NCBI GenBank assembly: GCA_947487765.1 | Contig: CANKXO010000002.1 | Span: 124,001-188,000 of the forward strand | Direction: 5' to 3' | DNA from: an uncultured Pseudomonadales bacterium | Lineage (GTDB): Bacteria; Pseudomonadota; Gammaproteobacteria; Pseudomonadales; Cellvibrionaceae | DNA length: 64,000 nucleotides | Shown here: positions 1 to 9,641 of the stretch, one piece after another | Position numbering within the stretch: the stretch's first letter is position 1 | Layout: every line of letters starts with the position of its first letter | Program-made: the position numbers and the translations under genes | Notes under the pieces: model-generated | Database searches by the model: none | The model's input: the letters and a program-made list of their open reading frames with translations, nothing else | Told to the model about the DNA's origin: nothing

Positions 1-1323
1 CATATCTATACTGTCGACGACCATACGCTTAATCTAATCGAATTTATAAGAAGACTATTACGGCCTGAATTAGAAAAAAAGCACCCATCAATTACTCGAA
101 TATTTAATCAGCTACCAGAAAAAGAAAATTTGTATATCGCTGGCCTTTATCATGATATTGCCAAAGGGCGAGGAGGCGATCACTCGATATTAGGCGAAGA
201 GGATGCTATTAACTTCTGCTCTAGGCATCAGCTTTCAAAACGCAAAACTCTGCTGATAAGTTGGTTGGTAAGAGAGCATTTAACAATGTCCTCGACTTCT
301 CAAAAACAGGATTTATCTGACCCCGCGGTCATCCATGACTTCGCACAACTGGTTGGAGATCAGCTTCATCTGGACTATTTATACGTCTTAACTGTTGCCG
401 ACATGAATGCAACAAATCCTGATATTTGGAACAACTGGCGCGCTAGTTTGTTATTGCAACTTTACAATGAAACTAAACGCGCACTCAATCGAGGCCTGGA
501 AAACCCAATTGATAGAGAAGAATGCATTGCAGAAACACAAGAAGCTGCAATGCATATGCTGTTACAAGAGACTGATATCGATGAGCAATCAGTTTGGGAG
601 TTATGGCAAACCGCTGGAGACGACTATTTCTTACGTGAAAGTGCTGATGATATTGTCTGGCATACACAAGCAATACTAACAAAGCAGAACAAAGAAAAAC
701 CTCTAGTATTGGTTTCTGACCATAACTTAAGAGGCAGTCACAAAGTGACTCAGATTTTCATTCATGCTTTAGAGAAAAATAATATTTTTGCGGCTGCAAC
801 CAGCGCATTGGACCAGCTACAACTTAACATTCAAGATGCACGCATTTACAGTACTGTATCCGGGCATACAATGGATACATTTTATGTATTAGATAGAAAT
901 GACCTACCTGTAACTGACCCTAAAAGCATAAAAACTATTATTTCCTCTATTACTTATGAGCTAAGTTTGAGTGACCACTATAGCGACATTATCAAGCGTC
1001 GAACTCCGCGGAAGCTCAAATATTTCAATGCGCCGACAAGAACTAATATCAGCAATGATATTTCACTCGAACATACAATACTCGAAGTCATTAGCCCTGA
1101 TCGTCCAGGCTTTCTAGCCCGACTAGCGCGAATTTTTGTAGAATATAATATTGAACTGGTAACAGCTAAAATCACGACACTGGGAGAAAGGGTTGAAGAT
1201 ATCTTTTTTATTACCGACAAAAACGGTAATCGTTTAAATGACCCTAAATTGTGCGAGCAATTACAACTTACTATTCAACAAGAACTAAATGCAAAAACTA
1301 ACGACAACGTATTAAGTATATGA
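1..1323 (+). CDS. glnD: Bifunctional uridylyltransferase/uridylyl-removing enzyme GlnD, C-terminal part
   Basis: The open frame runs in from base 1, so the 5' part (nucleotidyltransferase domain) lies outside the window. GlnD uridylylates and de-uridylylates PII proteins in response to glutamine and so sets the nitrogen status signal. The visible part begins in the HD (uridylyl-removing) domain, with HIYTVDDHTL near the start and the metal-binding LYHDIAKGRGGDHS motif. Two C-terminal ACT glutamine-sensor domains follow: PLVLVSDHNLRGSH and HTILEVISPDRPGFLARLAR. The stop overlaps the dapC start as ATGA, as in Pseudomonas-type glnD-dapC loci. The product is certain; only the start is missing. 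Confidence 0.96.
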   Translation, partial: HIYTVDDHTLNLIEFIRRLLRPELEKKHPSITRIFNQLPEKENLYIAGLYHDIAKGRGGDHSILGEEDAINFCSRHQLSKRKTLLISWLVREHLTMSSTSQKQDLSDPAVIHDFAQLVGDQLHLDYLYVLTVADMNATNPDIWNNWRASLLLQLYNETKRALNRGLENPIDREECIAETQEAAMHMLLQETDIDEQSVWELWQTAGDDYFLRESADDIVWHTQAILTKQNKEKPLVLVSDHNLRGSHKVTQIFIHALEKNNIFAAATSALDQLQLNIQDARIYSTVSGHTMDTFYVLDRNDLPVTDPKSIKTIISSITYELSLSDHYSDIIKRRTPRKLKYFNAPTRTNISNDISLEHTILEVISPDRPGFLARLARIFVEYNIELVTAKITTLGERVEDIFFITDKNGNRLNDPKLCEQLQLTIQQELNAKTNDNVLSI

Positions 1324-2516
1324 ACCCTGATTTAAACAAACTCCAACCCTATCCTTTTGAAAAATTAGCAGCATTAAAAGCGAACACAAATCCCAATACG
1401 GATATGAAGCATATTGCTTGGTCAATTGGAGAGCCCAAACATACACCTCCCGATTTTGTTTTAAAAACGTTAGCCGACAAGCTCCCCAAGGTCTCTCAGT
1501 ACCCAGCCACTAAAGGGTCAATAGAATTGCGACAAGCAATTGAAGCCTGGCTGACTAAGCGATTCAAACTAAACAAGAATACGGTAAGCTCAGAAAAACA
1601 TATATTACCTGTTAATGGCACACGCGAGGCCTTATTTGCATTTGCTCAAGCTGTCGTGGATCGCTCCACTAACCCAGTAGTAATTATGCCCAACCCATTT
1701 TATCAAATCTACGAAGGGGCAGCTTTTCTTGCCGGCGCAGAACCACATTTAATTAACTGCCAAGAAAACAATAATTACATACCCGACTTTTCTGGAGTGA
1801 CTGATAAAGAATGGCAACGCTGCCAACTACTTTATATTTGCTCACCGAATAACCCTACTGGCTCAGTTGTCGACTTAGCAACTTACAAAATGCTAATCGC
1901 ACTTGCTGACAAGCACGATTTTATTATCGCAAGCGATGAATGCTATTCTGAAATATATCCAAATGATCAGCAGCCACCTCCCAGCTTATTACAAGCGTGT
2001 GCAGAACTAGGCAGAGATGATTTTTCACGCTGTATCGTATTCCATAGTTTATCGAAACGTTCAAACTTACCCGGGTTACGCTCTGGCTTTGTTGCTGGCG
2101 ATGCTTCTATTATTCATCAGTTTTTACAATATCGGACATATCATGGTTGCGCTATGTCTATACCCGTTCAACTGGCCAGTATTGCCGCATGGCAAGATGA
2201 AAAGCATGTTATTGAAAATAGAGCATTATATCGCGAGAAATTTTCTCAAGTAGCCGATATTTTAGAAGATTCATGGCCAATAATTCAGCCCGAAGCAGGG
2301 TTTAATTTTTGGGCTAAAACACCTATTGATGATGAACTTTTTGCACAGCAGCTTTTTGAACAGCAACATATCACTGTTTTACCTGGTAGCTATCTTAGTC
2401 GTGAAATCAGTGGTATTAACCCTGGCAAAAATCATGTACGTATGGCATTAGTCGCCCCTATCAATGAATGCAAAGAAGCCGCTTATCGAATTAAAGAATT
2501 TGTTAGCCAATTTTAA
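1320..2516 (+). CDS. dapC: Succinyldiaminopimelate transaminase
   Basis: A fold-type I PLP aminotransferase of 398 residues. It should convert N-succinyl-2-amino-6-ketopimelate to N-succinyl-LL-diaminopimelate, the step between DapD and DapE in lysine and peptidoglycan precursor synthesis. The sequence shows the substrate-binding SIGEPKH segment, the SPNNPTG motif near residue 175, DECYSEIY near 206, and the PLP-lysine motif SLSKRSNLPGLRSGF with Lys246. It overlaps glnD by 4 nt (ATGA), implying translational coupling. dapD and dapE lie 4 kb downstream on the same strand, which supports DapC over other class I aminotransferases. Confidence 0.93.
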   Translation: MNPDLNKLQPYPFEKLAALKANTNPNTDMKHIAWSIGEPKHTPPDFVLKTLADKLPKVSQYPATKGSIELRQAIEAWLTKRFKLNKNTVSSEKHILPVNGTREALFAFAQAVVDRSTNPVVIMPNPFYQIYEGAAFLAGAEPHLINCQENNNYIPDFSGVTDKEWQRCQLLYICSPNNPTGSVVDLATYKMLIALADKHDFIIASDECYSEIYPNDQQPPPSLLQACAELGRDDFSRCIVFHSLSKRSNLPGLRSGFVAGDASIIHQFLQYRTYHGCAMSIPVQLASIAAWQDEKHVIENRALYREKFSQVADILEDSWPIIQPEAGFNFWAKTPIDDELFAQQLFEQQHITVLPGSYLSREISGINPGKNHVRMALVAPINECKEAAYRIKEFVSQF

Positions 2517-2542
2517 CCGTTGATAGATAGCAATAAGAACTT

Positions 2543-3196
2543 ATGTTAAAAAAAGAAAGAGTAGAGTATATAGCAAATGAACTGGAAGCACTTTACCCCG
2601 AAACACCAGTCCCTCTTGCACATAGTGATCCCTACACATTACTAGTGGCTGTATTGCTATCAGCTCAATGTACAGACGAACGAGTCAATAAGATCACACC
2701 CGCTTTGTGGCGATTAGCCAACAACCCATTTGATATGGCAAAAGCACCTGTTGATGAAATTCAGAAAATTATTCGGCCTTGTGGTCTTTCTCCTAGAAAA
2801 TCAAAAGCAATATCGACTCTCTCCCAAATACTGGTTGAAGACTATAATGGAGAAGTCCCCGCAGATATGGATGCATTAGAGCAACTACCTGGCGTTGGCC
2901 ACAAAACAGCAAGTGTTGTGATGTCGCAAGCGTTTGGAGTTCCTGCGTTCCCTGTTGACACACACATTCATCGCTTAGCTCAACGCTGGGGCTTAACTAA
3001 CGGTAAAAATGTGGTACAGACAGAAAAGGATTTAAAGCGGCTGTTTCCTAAAAATCGATGGAATAAACTGCACCTACAAATTATTTTTTATGGCCGAGAA
3101 TATTGCACGGCCAGAGGTTGTGATGGGACGATCTGTCCTATTTGCACAAGCTGTTACCCTAATAGAAAAAAAACCAAAAAAATACATAAAGCTTAA
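2543..3196 (+). CDS. nth: Endonuclease III (DNA glycosylase/AP lyase)
   Basis: A base-excision repair glycosylase of 217 residues that removes oxidised pyrimidines. The helix-hairpin-helix LPGVGHKTASVV carries catalytic Lys121, and FPVDTHIHR carries catalytic Asp139. The C-terminus is Cys-rich, but the spacing is not the textbook C-x6-C-x2-C-x5-C of the 4Fe-4S cluster. Cysteines lie at 188, 193, 198, 201 and 204, so four of five could still hold a cluster. It starts 27 nt after dapC on the same strand and probably ends that transcript; the next gene is convergent. Confidence 0.95.
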   Translation: MLKKERVEYIANELEALYPETPVPLAHSDPYTLLVAVLLSAQCTDERVNKITPALWRLANNPFDMAKAPVDEIQKIIRPCGLSPRKSKAISTLSQILVEDYNGEVPADMDALEQLPGVGHKTASVVMSQAFGVPAFPVDTHIHRLAQRWGLTNGKNVVQTEKDLKRLFPKNRWNKLHLQIIFYGREYCTARGCDGTICPICTSCYPNRKKTKKIHKA

Positions 3197-3245
3197 TTTA
3201 CCAATATCGAAGCCCAAAGAGTTTCTAAAAGTTACTTCTATAACA

Positions 3246-3300
3246 CCCTCCAAAAATATTAGCGAAACAGTAACTGTAACGCAGGTAATTTTTTGGAAGG
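3246..3300. terminator. Possible terminator between convergent nth and the Cache kinase gene
   Basis: An A-rich left arm beginning CCTCCAAAAA (3247-3256) can pair, with one bulged base, to a right arm TTTTTTGG followed by AAGG (to 3300). A short palindrome ACAGT-a-ACTGT lies in the loop. Its place between two convergent genes fits a bidirectional terminator, but the stem is AT-rich and imperfect. Confidence 0.3.
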
Positions 3301-3307
3301 TCCATCA

Positions 3308-4669
3308 CTATACAGGTATCGTTGCTTTAATGACTGTTCCGATTTCCTTCGATGAAAAGACATGAAAATGACCACCTAGGGCTTCAACTCGTACACGCAT
3401 ATCAGTAAAACCGACGCTACCTTTACCATCTTTACCCATTACATCTTTTATATTAAATCCATCACCATTATCTTGTATTGTTAAACTCAACATACCATCC
3501 GCTTCACGCATTCGAATACTGGCTTCTGTTGAATGAGCATGCTCGACTATATTTTTTAATGCCTCTTGTACTATTCGGTATACCGATGTTTCCAATTCTT
3601 CTTTCAAGCGATTTTCGGTACCAACATGCTTAAACGCCACATCCAAGCTCTGTTCGCTCGATACTTTAATCGATAAAGCTTCTACTGCCGGATAAAGTCC
3701 TAACCTATCCAGTATTTCAGGGCGCAATTCACCAGAAATTCTATATACCTCTTTAATCGTTTGATCTAAAATGGAAACTGCCGATAAAAACTCTTTTCGA
3801 GCATTTGCGCTTTCCAATGAACCTATTGCTGCGATATCTTTTAATTTTGAGCGAGTGGTATAAAGTGCTTGATTAATGCCTTTTTGTAAATCACGGGCAA
3901 CTCTACTTCTCTCTTCTTCCTGCCCCTCTACAGCCTTGCGTGAGAGTTGCTGTAATTTTTTATCTGCCAGCTTCCCTTCAGTCATTGTAAAACGAGCGCC
4001 AATAAAACCAACAACAACAGTAAAAACCAGTGCAAACCCTGTAATCAACGTTAAGGTATTCTGAATATTATTGCTAACCTCTTTCTCAATACCGGCAACG
4101 GCATCTTCAAGGTCATCAATATAAAGGCCTGTACCTACCATCCACTCCCAATTCTGCAACCCCATACTGTAACCAATTTTTCCCACTTGACGCCCCTTAG
4201 AAGGCTTATCCCAAATATAGTTTGTATAATCACCCTCTGGTTTTTTAGCACCATCAATGAGAGATTGGATTAAAAAAGTACCATTAGGATCTTGTATACC
4301 CCATAGGTTTTTGCCTTCAAGCTGCGGTTTCTTCGGGTGGGCAATATTAATACCATCATAGTCATATACAAAAAAGTAACCATCCTCACCAAACTCAAGA
4401 TTTCGAAAAATTTCCTTTGCCTGTTCTTGAGCTTCAACATTGCCGCCGGTTTGGCCGTAAATATGTTTGACTGCGGTTATTGCAAGTTCTGTATAATTTT
4501 TTAATTCGCCACGCCGAAGCTCAAATATCATTTCTGAAAAACTCTGTACGTTTTTTCCACCTAATGATTTTGCTTGGTAAACTGACAAAATAGTTAAAGC
4601 GATACTTACTAAAACTAAAGGAATGACAACTAACAGTAATATTTTATTTTTAAATGTTAAAAACTTCAT
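3308..4669 (-). CDS. Cache-domain membrane histidine-kinase-like protein lacking the phospho-acceptor His
   Basis: An inner-membrane sensor protein of 453 residues. The order is TM1 (about 8-28), a periplasmic single-Cache domain (DGYFFVYDYDG, QLEGKNLW, NWEWMVGTGLY), TM2 (about 205-228), a HisKA_3-type dimerisation helix and a HATPase_c domain. The ATPase domain looks intact: N-box RIVQEALKNIVEHAH, then DNGDGF and GKGSVGFTDMR. The HisKA_3 helix reads EERSRVARDLQKG where the family has ARxLHD, so the phospho-acceptor His is Gln262 (codon 3884-3886). Start chosen at ATG 4669, since the in-frame upstream codon is GTG. No response regulator is adjacent. It may act as an ATP-binding modulator rather than a kinase. 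Confidence 0.85.
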   Translation of the reverse strand: MKFLTFKNKILLLVVIPLVLVSIALTILSVYQAKSLGGKNVQSFSEMIFELRRGELKNYTELAITAVKHIYGQTGGNVEAQEQAKEIFRNLEFGEDGYFFVYDYDGINIAHPKKPQLEGKNLWGIQDPNGTFLIQSLIDGAKKPEGDYTNYIWDKPSKGRQVGKIGYSMGLQNWEWMVGTGLYIDDLEDAVAGIEKEVSNNIQNTLTLITGFALVFTVVVGFIGARFTMTEGKLADKKLQQLSRKAVEGQEEERSRVARDLQKGINQALYTTRSKLKDIAAIGSLESANARKEFLSAVSILDQTIKEVYRISGELRPEILDRLGLYPAVEALSIKVSSEQSLDVAFKHVGTENRLKEELETSVYRIVQEALKNIVEHAHSTEASIRMREADGMLSLTIQDNGDGFNIKDVMGKDGKGSVGFTDMRVRVEALGGHFHVFSSKEIGTVIKATIPV

Positions 4670-4896
4670 ACAACCAACCACTTAATTATTATTTTTGGTT
4701 AATTTAAATATCGACGATGGAGTTCAGTCGACTTTGAACAAATGGATTAAATAATAATCAAAAAAATTATAAAAGAATTATTTGCGAAAAAAACAGAAAA
4801 TACGGGGAAACACGTAGATAAAAACTACGTAAAAAAACGTAATTTTACAAAAATCATATAATGTATCCGATAATGAATTATTGAAAAGGTTATTAA

Positions 4897-5403
4897 TTAA
4901 TAGACAACTGAATAAGCATCACCATCATTACTCGCTTTACCATTTCCATTTTTAAAGCGAATTAATCGTTTATGTACAGGCTTACCCACCCATTGATCCC
5001 ACACCCAAATCCCATCTTTATCTTGAGAAATATAAATAGCAGCATGCCAGCCTGTAATATTGGGATATTTACCTGATCTAAAGGTCGCAATAATGGTACC
5101 CGGGCTTAATTCCGCACCCTTAACCAAAGCACCTTGCCTCCACATAGCCGTACGTGGAGCACCACTACAAATTTGGATGAGAGAAACACAATGCCCAGTA
5201 CCGACACTACGATCTTTGTATCGATAGGCATTCTCACAAATATAACCGCTTTCGATAAGCTGCTTAACAGAGTTATCCTTAACAATTACATTGGTATTTA
5301 CTGAATACTCCTTGTGTAACTCATATTTCTTTGATGGTGAAGCACAGGCAGCTATAAATACACATGAGAATGCAAGCACACGATAATATTGGTCCAATGG
5401 CAT
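4897..5403 (-). CDS. Lipoprotein of the BPSL0067 type (NlpC/P60-like amidase fold)
   Basis: A 168-residue protein with a lipoprotein signal: a short hydrophobic stretch ends in the lipobox IAAC with Cys20. The mature part has GTGHCVSLIQ and, later, GWHAAIYIS, the Cys and His expected of a papain-like NlpC/P60 or CHAP active site. GTIIATFRSGKYPN and WVWDQWVG match what I recall of BPSL0067-family proteins, which include peptidoglycan amidase relatives. A good Shine-Dalgarno (AGGTGG) precedes ATG 5403. It is divergent from the yffB-dapDE group. Hydrolase activity is inferred, not shown. Confidence 0.72.
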   Translation of the reverse strand: MPLDQYYRVLAFSCVFIAACASPSKKYELHKEYSVNTNVIVKDNSVKQLIESGYICENAYRYKDRSVGTGHCVSLIQICSGAPRTAMWRQGALVKGAELSPGTIIATFRSGKYPNITGWHAAIYISQDKDGIWVWDQWVGKPVHKRLIRFKNGNGKASNDGDAYSVVY

Positions 5404-5641
5404 AAAACCACCTATTTAGTTAGCAAATTTCTTAATGCAGGCAACACATCGGTATCAACAACTTAAAAATTGCCAGATAATATAGCTGTCATTTAACTAG
5501 GACGAGCTATTAGTATGAACAGCCCTCGTTTACTATTAACTCCAACTCACTTATTCTAACAAGCTGTTATATTAATGATCAGCTAAAAGTCACATAAAAA
5601 AGGAGAATTCACTCTAGATAAGCTATCACTGTCATAAACCC

Positions 5642-5650
5642 TGTTATAAT
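5642..5650 (+). promoter_or_regulatory. Extended -10 promoter of the yffB-dapD-dapE-moa group
   Basis: TGTTATAAT lies 36 nt before the yffB start. It is an extended -10 element (TGn plus consensus TATAAT), which needs little -35 contact; no good -35 is visible at the usual distance. It is the best promoter candidate in the 282-nt gap 5404-5685. Confidence 0.5.
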
Positions 5651-5685
5651 CCCCACCCTTTTTACAATCACTTAAAATTCTCTCA

Positions 5686-6033
5686 ATGATCACTCTTTAC
5701 GGCATTAAAAACTGCGATAGTGTTAAAAAAGCACGAAAATGGCTCGAAGCTAATCAGGTAAGTTATCAGTTTCATGACTTTCGTAGTGATGGACTCAACC
5801 CAGAGCAAATCCAATCATGGGTGACTGAATTAGGTTGGGAAAAGCTCGTTAATAAACGCAGTACGACATGGAAAGAGTTAGACGACAATACAAAAAATAG
5901 CCTAAATGAGAAGAATATTGTTGAGATCATACATAATTCTCCAACATTGATTAAGCGCCCATTACTGGATAATGGCAAACAAAGAAGTGTTGGCTTCAAG
6001 CCAGCAGACTATGAAGCACTGTTATTAGGTTAG
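5686..6033 (+). CDS. yffB: ArsC/Spx-family thioredoxin-fold protein YffB
   Basis: A 115-residue thioredoxin-fold protein of the ArsC/Spx superfamily. LYGIKNCDSVKKARKWL at the N-terminus carries the family's single conserved Cys (Cys10) in the glutathione/arsenate-reductase-like site. The KRPLL motif (91-95) is the conserved loop with the cis-proline. YffB proteins sit beside dapD/dapE in many gammaproteobacteria, as here, and probably use glutathione; true arsenate reduction is unlikely. It is followed 59 nt later by dapD on the same strand. Confidence 0.85.
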   Translation: MITLYGIKNCDSVKKARKWLEANQVSYQFHDFRSDGLNPEQIQSWVTELGWEKLVNKRSTTWKELDDNTKNSLNEKNIVEIIHNSPTLIKRPLLDNGKQRSVGFKPADYEALLLG

Positions 6034-6092
6034 CTTATTTTTATCCATACAATCAAAATTTTATTAATACGAACTAAATTATAGGAAACACC

Positions 6093-7127
6093 ATGTCTGA
6101 ATCTTACTGTTTTGGCCTAGGCGTAGGCACTCATAATGCAAAAGGCGAGTGGCTAGAAGTCTATTATCACCAACCTGTACTGAACCCATCAGCAGCCCTT
6201 TATAACGCTGTAAAACCATTGATAGAGTCAGCATCAGATACAACAAGCTGCCGATTAAATGGCGGCCAATTAGCATCACTGGCCACCACATTAGGTTCAG
6301 CTGGGGAAGATGAACAAGCATCAATTGCACAAAAACTGGCTAGCAGTAAAAGACCTGTTGTACTTAGCTTATTCACTACAGACACTGCACCAACATCCGT
6401 TCCCGGCGCTTATTTAAAACTGCACTTGTTATCACACCGCTTAGTTAAACCTCATCAAACAGATTTAACGGGTATTTTCGGTGTACTACAGAATGTTGCC
6501 TGGACGAATAAGGGCGCAATTGATTTAGATGAACTCCCTCAACGTCAACTTAAAGCTCGCCTAAAAGGTAAAACCCTTACCGTAGAATGCGTCGATAAAT
6601 TTCCTAAAATGACTAACTATATCGTCCCTAAAGGCGTTCGTATTGCCCATACCGCACGAGTACGTTTAGGTGCATATATAGGTGAAGGCACAACTATCAT
6701 GCATGAGGGCTTTGTGAACTTTAATGCAGGCACTATGGGTACCAGTATGATTGAAGGTCGCGTATCTGCAGGTGTTGTGATAGGAGAAGGTTCTGACCTC
6801 GGTGGCGGTTGCTCCACAATGGGAACGTTATCTGGTGGTGGTAATATCGTTATCTCTGTTGGTAAAGAATGCTTACTAGGTGCCAATGCAGGAATAGGTA
6901 TTCCTCTTGGAGACCGCTGTATTGTCGAGTCAGGTCTTTATATTACCGCTGGGTCTAAATTGAACCTCTTAGATGATAGTAATAATGTCGTTCAAGAAAT
7001 AAAAGCTAGGGAACTGGCAGGCAAGTCCGATTTGCTATTTAGACGTAACTCTTTAACCGGTATTCTAGAGTGCAAAACCAATAAAACAGCTATCGCACTG
7101 AATGAAGAACTTCATGCCAATAACTAA
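6093..7127 (+). CDS. dapD: 2,3,4,5-tetrahydropyridine-2,6-dicarboxylate N-succinyltransferase (long form)
   Basis: DapD succinylates tetrahydrodipicolinate with succinyl-CoA, the first committed step of the succinylase branch of lysine/DAP synthesis. The 344-residue length matches the long Pseudomonas-type form rather than the 274-residue enterobacterial enzyme. The C-terminal half is a left-handed beta-helix of hexapeptide repeats ([20 protein letters not shown], then [14 protein letters not shown]). A Shine-Dalgarno AGGA lies 7 nt before the ATG. The 3' end overlaps dapE. Confidence 0.95.
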   Translation: MSESYCFGLGVGTHNAKGEWLEVYYHQPVLNPSAALYNAVKPLIESASDTTSCRLNGGQLASLATTLGSAGEDEQASIAQKLASSKRPVVLSLFTTDTAPTSVPGAYLKLHLLSHRLVKPHQTDLTGIFGVLQNVAWTNKGAIDLDELPQRQLKARLKGKTLTVECVDKFPKMTNYIVPKGVRIAHTARVRLGAYIGEGTTIMHEGFVNFNAGTMGTSMIEGRVSAGVVIGEGSDLGGGCSTMGTLSGGGNIVISVGKECLLGANAGIGIPLGDRCIVESGLYITAGSKLNLLDDSNNVVQEIKARELAGKSDLLFRRNSLTGILECKTNKTAIALNEELHANN

Positions 7128-8268
7128 TTCATCACCTACAGTCGCATTAGCTAGTGAGCTAATTGAACGCCAGTCGGTAACACCGGAAGATGCTGGCTGC
7201 CAGCAGCTAATGCGCAAACGCTTAGAAGCTATAGGCTTTCAATGTGAAACCCTGATATTTGGCGAAGGCAAAGATGCTGTTGAAAACCTATGGGCTATTC
7301 GTGGTGATACCGGCCCTATCTTTTGCTTTGCTGGCCACACCGATGTTGTACCTACAGGCCCTGCAGAAGAATGGCAATTACCACCCTTTGCTGCAACCAT
7401 AAAAGATGGCATGCTTTATGGCCGAGGTGCAGCTGATATGAAAGGCAGCCTTGCAGCCATGATTACTGCCTGCGAAACCTTTGTTTCAGAACACAGTAGT
7501 CATCCGGGCCGTATCGCTTTTCTGATTACGGCAGATGAAGAAGGTCCTGCGAAGTATGGTACGGTTAAGGTTATAGAATGGCTACAAGAACACGACATTC
7601 AACTTGAATGGTGTTTAGTTGGTGAGCCGTCAAGCACTGAGAAGGTTGGTGATGTCATCAAAAATGGCAGACGTGGCTCTCTAGGCGGCGTGCTAACGGT
7701 CAACGGAAAACAAGGCCATGTCGCCTACCCTCACCTAGCTGACAACCCTATTCACAAAATAGCGCCGGCTTTGACCGAATTATCTACCGAAATTTGGGAT
7801 AATGGGAATGATTTTTTCCCAGCAACCAGCTTCCAGATTTCCAATATTCACAGTGGCACTGGCGCAACAAATGTGATTCCGGGCTCTATTGATGTTGTTT
7901 TTAACTTCCGTTTTTCAACGGAGCTTACTGCTAATGACCTCAAACAGAGAACAGAGAACATCCTTGGCAAGCATAAACTCGATTATCATTTAGAATGGAA
8001 TTTAAGTGGCCAACCGTTTTTAACAGCAGAAGGCAAACTCGTCAGTGCTGCCGTTGATGCCATTCAAGAAACAACCAGGAGACAAGCAGTTCTTTCTACA
8101 GCAGGAGGTACATCTGATGGTCGCTTTATTGCGCCTACAGGTGCCCAGGTACTTGAATTAGGTCCAATCAATGCCACCATACATCAGGTAGACGAATGCG
8201 TTAACATAAAAGATTTAGATACCTTAAGTGACATTTATCAATCCATTTTAGAAAAGTTGCTAAGTTAA
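7114..8268 (+). CDS. dapE: Succinyl-diaminopimelate desuccinylase
   Basis: A dinuclear zinc M20 hydrolase that releases succinate from N-succinyl-LL-DAP. Seen are [23 protein letters not shown] and the catalytic/zinc-ligand stretch [13 protein letters not shown], then WCLVGEPSS. The start is taken at ATG 7114, giving [20 protein letters not shown], which fits the family N-terminus; ATG 7102 in the same frame adds four residues. Either start lies inside the 3' end of dapD, so the two are translationally coupled. Length is 384 residues against about 375 in E. coli. Confidence 0.94.
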   Translation: MPITNSSPTVALASELIERQSVTPEDAGCQQLMRKRLEAIGFQCETLIFGEGKDAVENLWAIRGDTGPIFCFAGHTDVVPTGPAEEWQLPPFAATIKDGMLYGRGAADMKGSLAAMITACETFVSEHSSHPGRIAFLITADEEGPAKYGTVKVIEWLQEHDIQLEWCLVGEPSSTEKVGDVIKNGRRGSLGGVLTVNGKQGHVAYPHLADNPIHKIAPALTELSTEIWDNGNDFFPATSFQISNIHSGTGATNVIPGSIDVVFNFRFSTELTANDLKQRTENILGKHKLDYHLEWNLSGQPFLTAEGKLVSAAVDAIQETTRRQAVLSTAGGTSDGRFIAPTGAQVLELGPINATIHQVDECVNIKDLDTLSDIYQSILEKLLS

Positions 8269-8279
8269 AGTTGGTCCCT

Positions 8280-8756
8280 ATGAGTCAATTAAGTCATGTA
8301 GATAGCAACGGCCAAGCGCATATGGTCGATATTAGTGATAAGTCAAACACAACTCGTGAAGCAGTGGCAGAAGGCCATATCACGATGTTGCCTGAAACAT
8401 TGAAGTTAATTATGGAAGGCGGCCATGCCAAAGGGGATGTTTTTGCCACTGCTCGCATCGCAGGTATACAAGCAGCCAAGAAATGCTCTGATCTGATCCC
8501 CCTTTGTCATCCATTGGCATTAACTAAGGTAACTGTTGAGCTAACACCAGAGCCAGAACACAACCGCGTAGTAGTTCAAGCCTTATGTAAACTCAATGGC
8601 AAAACGGGTGTCGAAATGGAAGCCTTAACCTCTGTTAGTGTAGCAGCGTTGACCGTTTATGATATGTGCAAAGCGGTTGATAAGACGATGTGTATTAATA
8701 ATGTTCGTGTTCTCAAAAAACATGGCGGAAAATCTGGAGATTGGCAAGCCACATAA
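8280..8756 (+). CDS. moaC: Cyclic pyranopterin monophosphate synthase accessory protein MoaC
   Basis: MoaC makes cyclic pyranopterin monophosphate in molybdenum cofactor synthesis. Conserved stretches are [13 protein letters not shown] and [19 protein letters not shown] with YDMCKAVDK. The ATG at 8280 is preferred to an in-frame TTG at 8271. It follows dapE by 11 nt and heads a moaC-moaD-moaE run; no moaA lies in the window, so the first enzyme must be encoded elsewhere. The cofactor is needed for nitrate reductases, which fits the nrtABC importer at 44-47 kb. Confidence 0.95.
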   Translation: MSQLSHVDSNGQAHMVDISDKSNTTREAVAEGHITMLPETLKLIMEGGHAKGDVFATARIAGIQAAKKCSDLIPLCHPLALTKVTVELTPEPEHNRVVVQALCKLNGKTGVEMEALTSVSVAALTVYDMCKAVDKTMCINNVRVLKKHGGKSGDWQAT

Positions 8757-8801
8757 TGTTAAGGGCCTGACTATCTCACTATAGACTATAGAGAATTTAC
8801 T

Positions 8802-9053
8802 ATGCTTCAACTTCGTTACTTTGCCAGCTTACGAGATCAACTTGACTGCGATAATGAAGAATTATCCTGGCAAGATCATTTTTCAACAGTCAGCGATATT
8901 AAAAATCATCTATCAGAACGTAATGAGCATTGGCAACAACTCCTCTCCAAGAACACAATACTAATCGCGATTAACCAACAAATGGTAAACGCAAATTCAC
9001 CTGTCAAAGATGGCGATGAAATTGCTTTTTTCCCTCCTGTTACGGGAGGCTGA
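8802..9053 (+). CDS. moaD: Molybdopterin synthase sulfur-carrier subunit MoaD
   Basis: A ubiquitin-fold carrier of 83 residues ending in FFPPVTGG. The C-terminal Gly-Gly is adenylated and thiocarboxylated to donate sulfur in molybdopterin synthesis. The start MLQLRYFASLRDQL is typical of the family. It lies 45 nt after moaC and only 2 nt before moaE, with which it forms the heterotetrameric molybdopterin synthase. Confidence 0.94.
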   Translation: MLQLRYFASLRDQLDCDNEELSWQDHFSTVSDIKNHLSERNEHWQQLLSKNTILIAINQQMVNANSPVKDGDEIAFFPPVTGG

Positions 9054-9055
9054 TC

Positions 9056-9532
9056 ATGCACACCCATATCAGCATTCAAGAAAAAGACTTTGATCATGCC
9101 GAGGAATACAAACAACTCTGCGCTGATGCCCCTAGAATTGGTGCGATCGTCACTTTTTGTGGGCTGGTAAGAGAGTTTGATGATGGCGAGGGTGAAGGTC
9201 TCTTTCTAGAACACTTTCCCGGAATGACAGAGAAAACCTTACAGAACATTTGCGAACAAGCCCATCAACGCTGGCCTATTATCAGCACTCGAATCATACA
9301 TCGTATAGGCAAAATGAACTTAGGTGAGCAAATAGTCTTCGTTGGCGTCAACAGCGCACACAGAAAAGCAGCCTTTAATGCCTGTGCATTCATTATGGAT
9401 TTCTTAAAGACTCAAGCCCCCTTTTGGAAAAAAGCCATCAATACCAACACAGAATACTGGGTAGAGGCAAAAGACAGCGACCAGAAAGCACAACAACAAT
9501 GGGAAAATAACGAAGAAACTAATAAAAACTAG
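9056..9532 (+). CDS. moaE: Molybdopterin synthase catalytic subunit MoaE
   Basis: The catalytic partner of MoaD; it inserts two sulfurs into cyclic pyranopterin monophosphate. The 158 residues include GAIVTFCGLVREF, HRIGKMNLGEQIVFVGVNSAHR and the catalytic lysine region KTQAPFWKKA. The start codon is two bases after the moaD stop, so the genes are co-translated. No clear terminator follows; the next gene is 109 nt downstream on the same strand. Confidence 0.95.
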   Translation: MHTHISIQEKDFDHAEEYKQLCADAPRIGAIVTFCGLVREFDDGEGEGLFLEHFPGMTEKTLQNICEQAHQRWPIISTRIIHRIGKMNLGEQIVFVGVNSAHRKAAFNACAFIMDFLKTQAPFWKKAINTNTEYWVEAKDSDQKAQQQWENNEETNKN

Positions 9533-9641
9533 GGCCTGTTAACGCTAATTACACCCCCTTCTTCACACGTCACTCTAAAAGCCATCGTCTATACTTATCT
9601 TAATACAGACACCAACAGCATTTTAGAGAGGTCACACGCTG

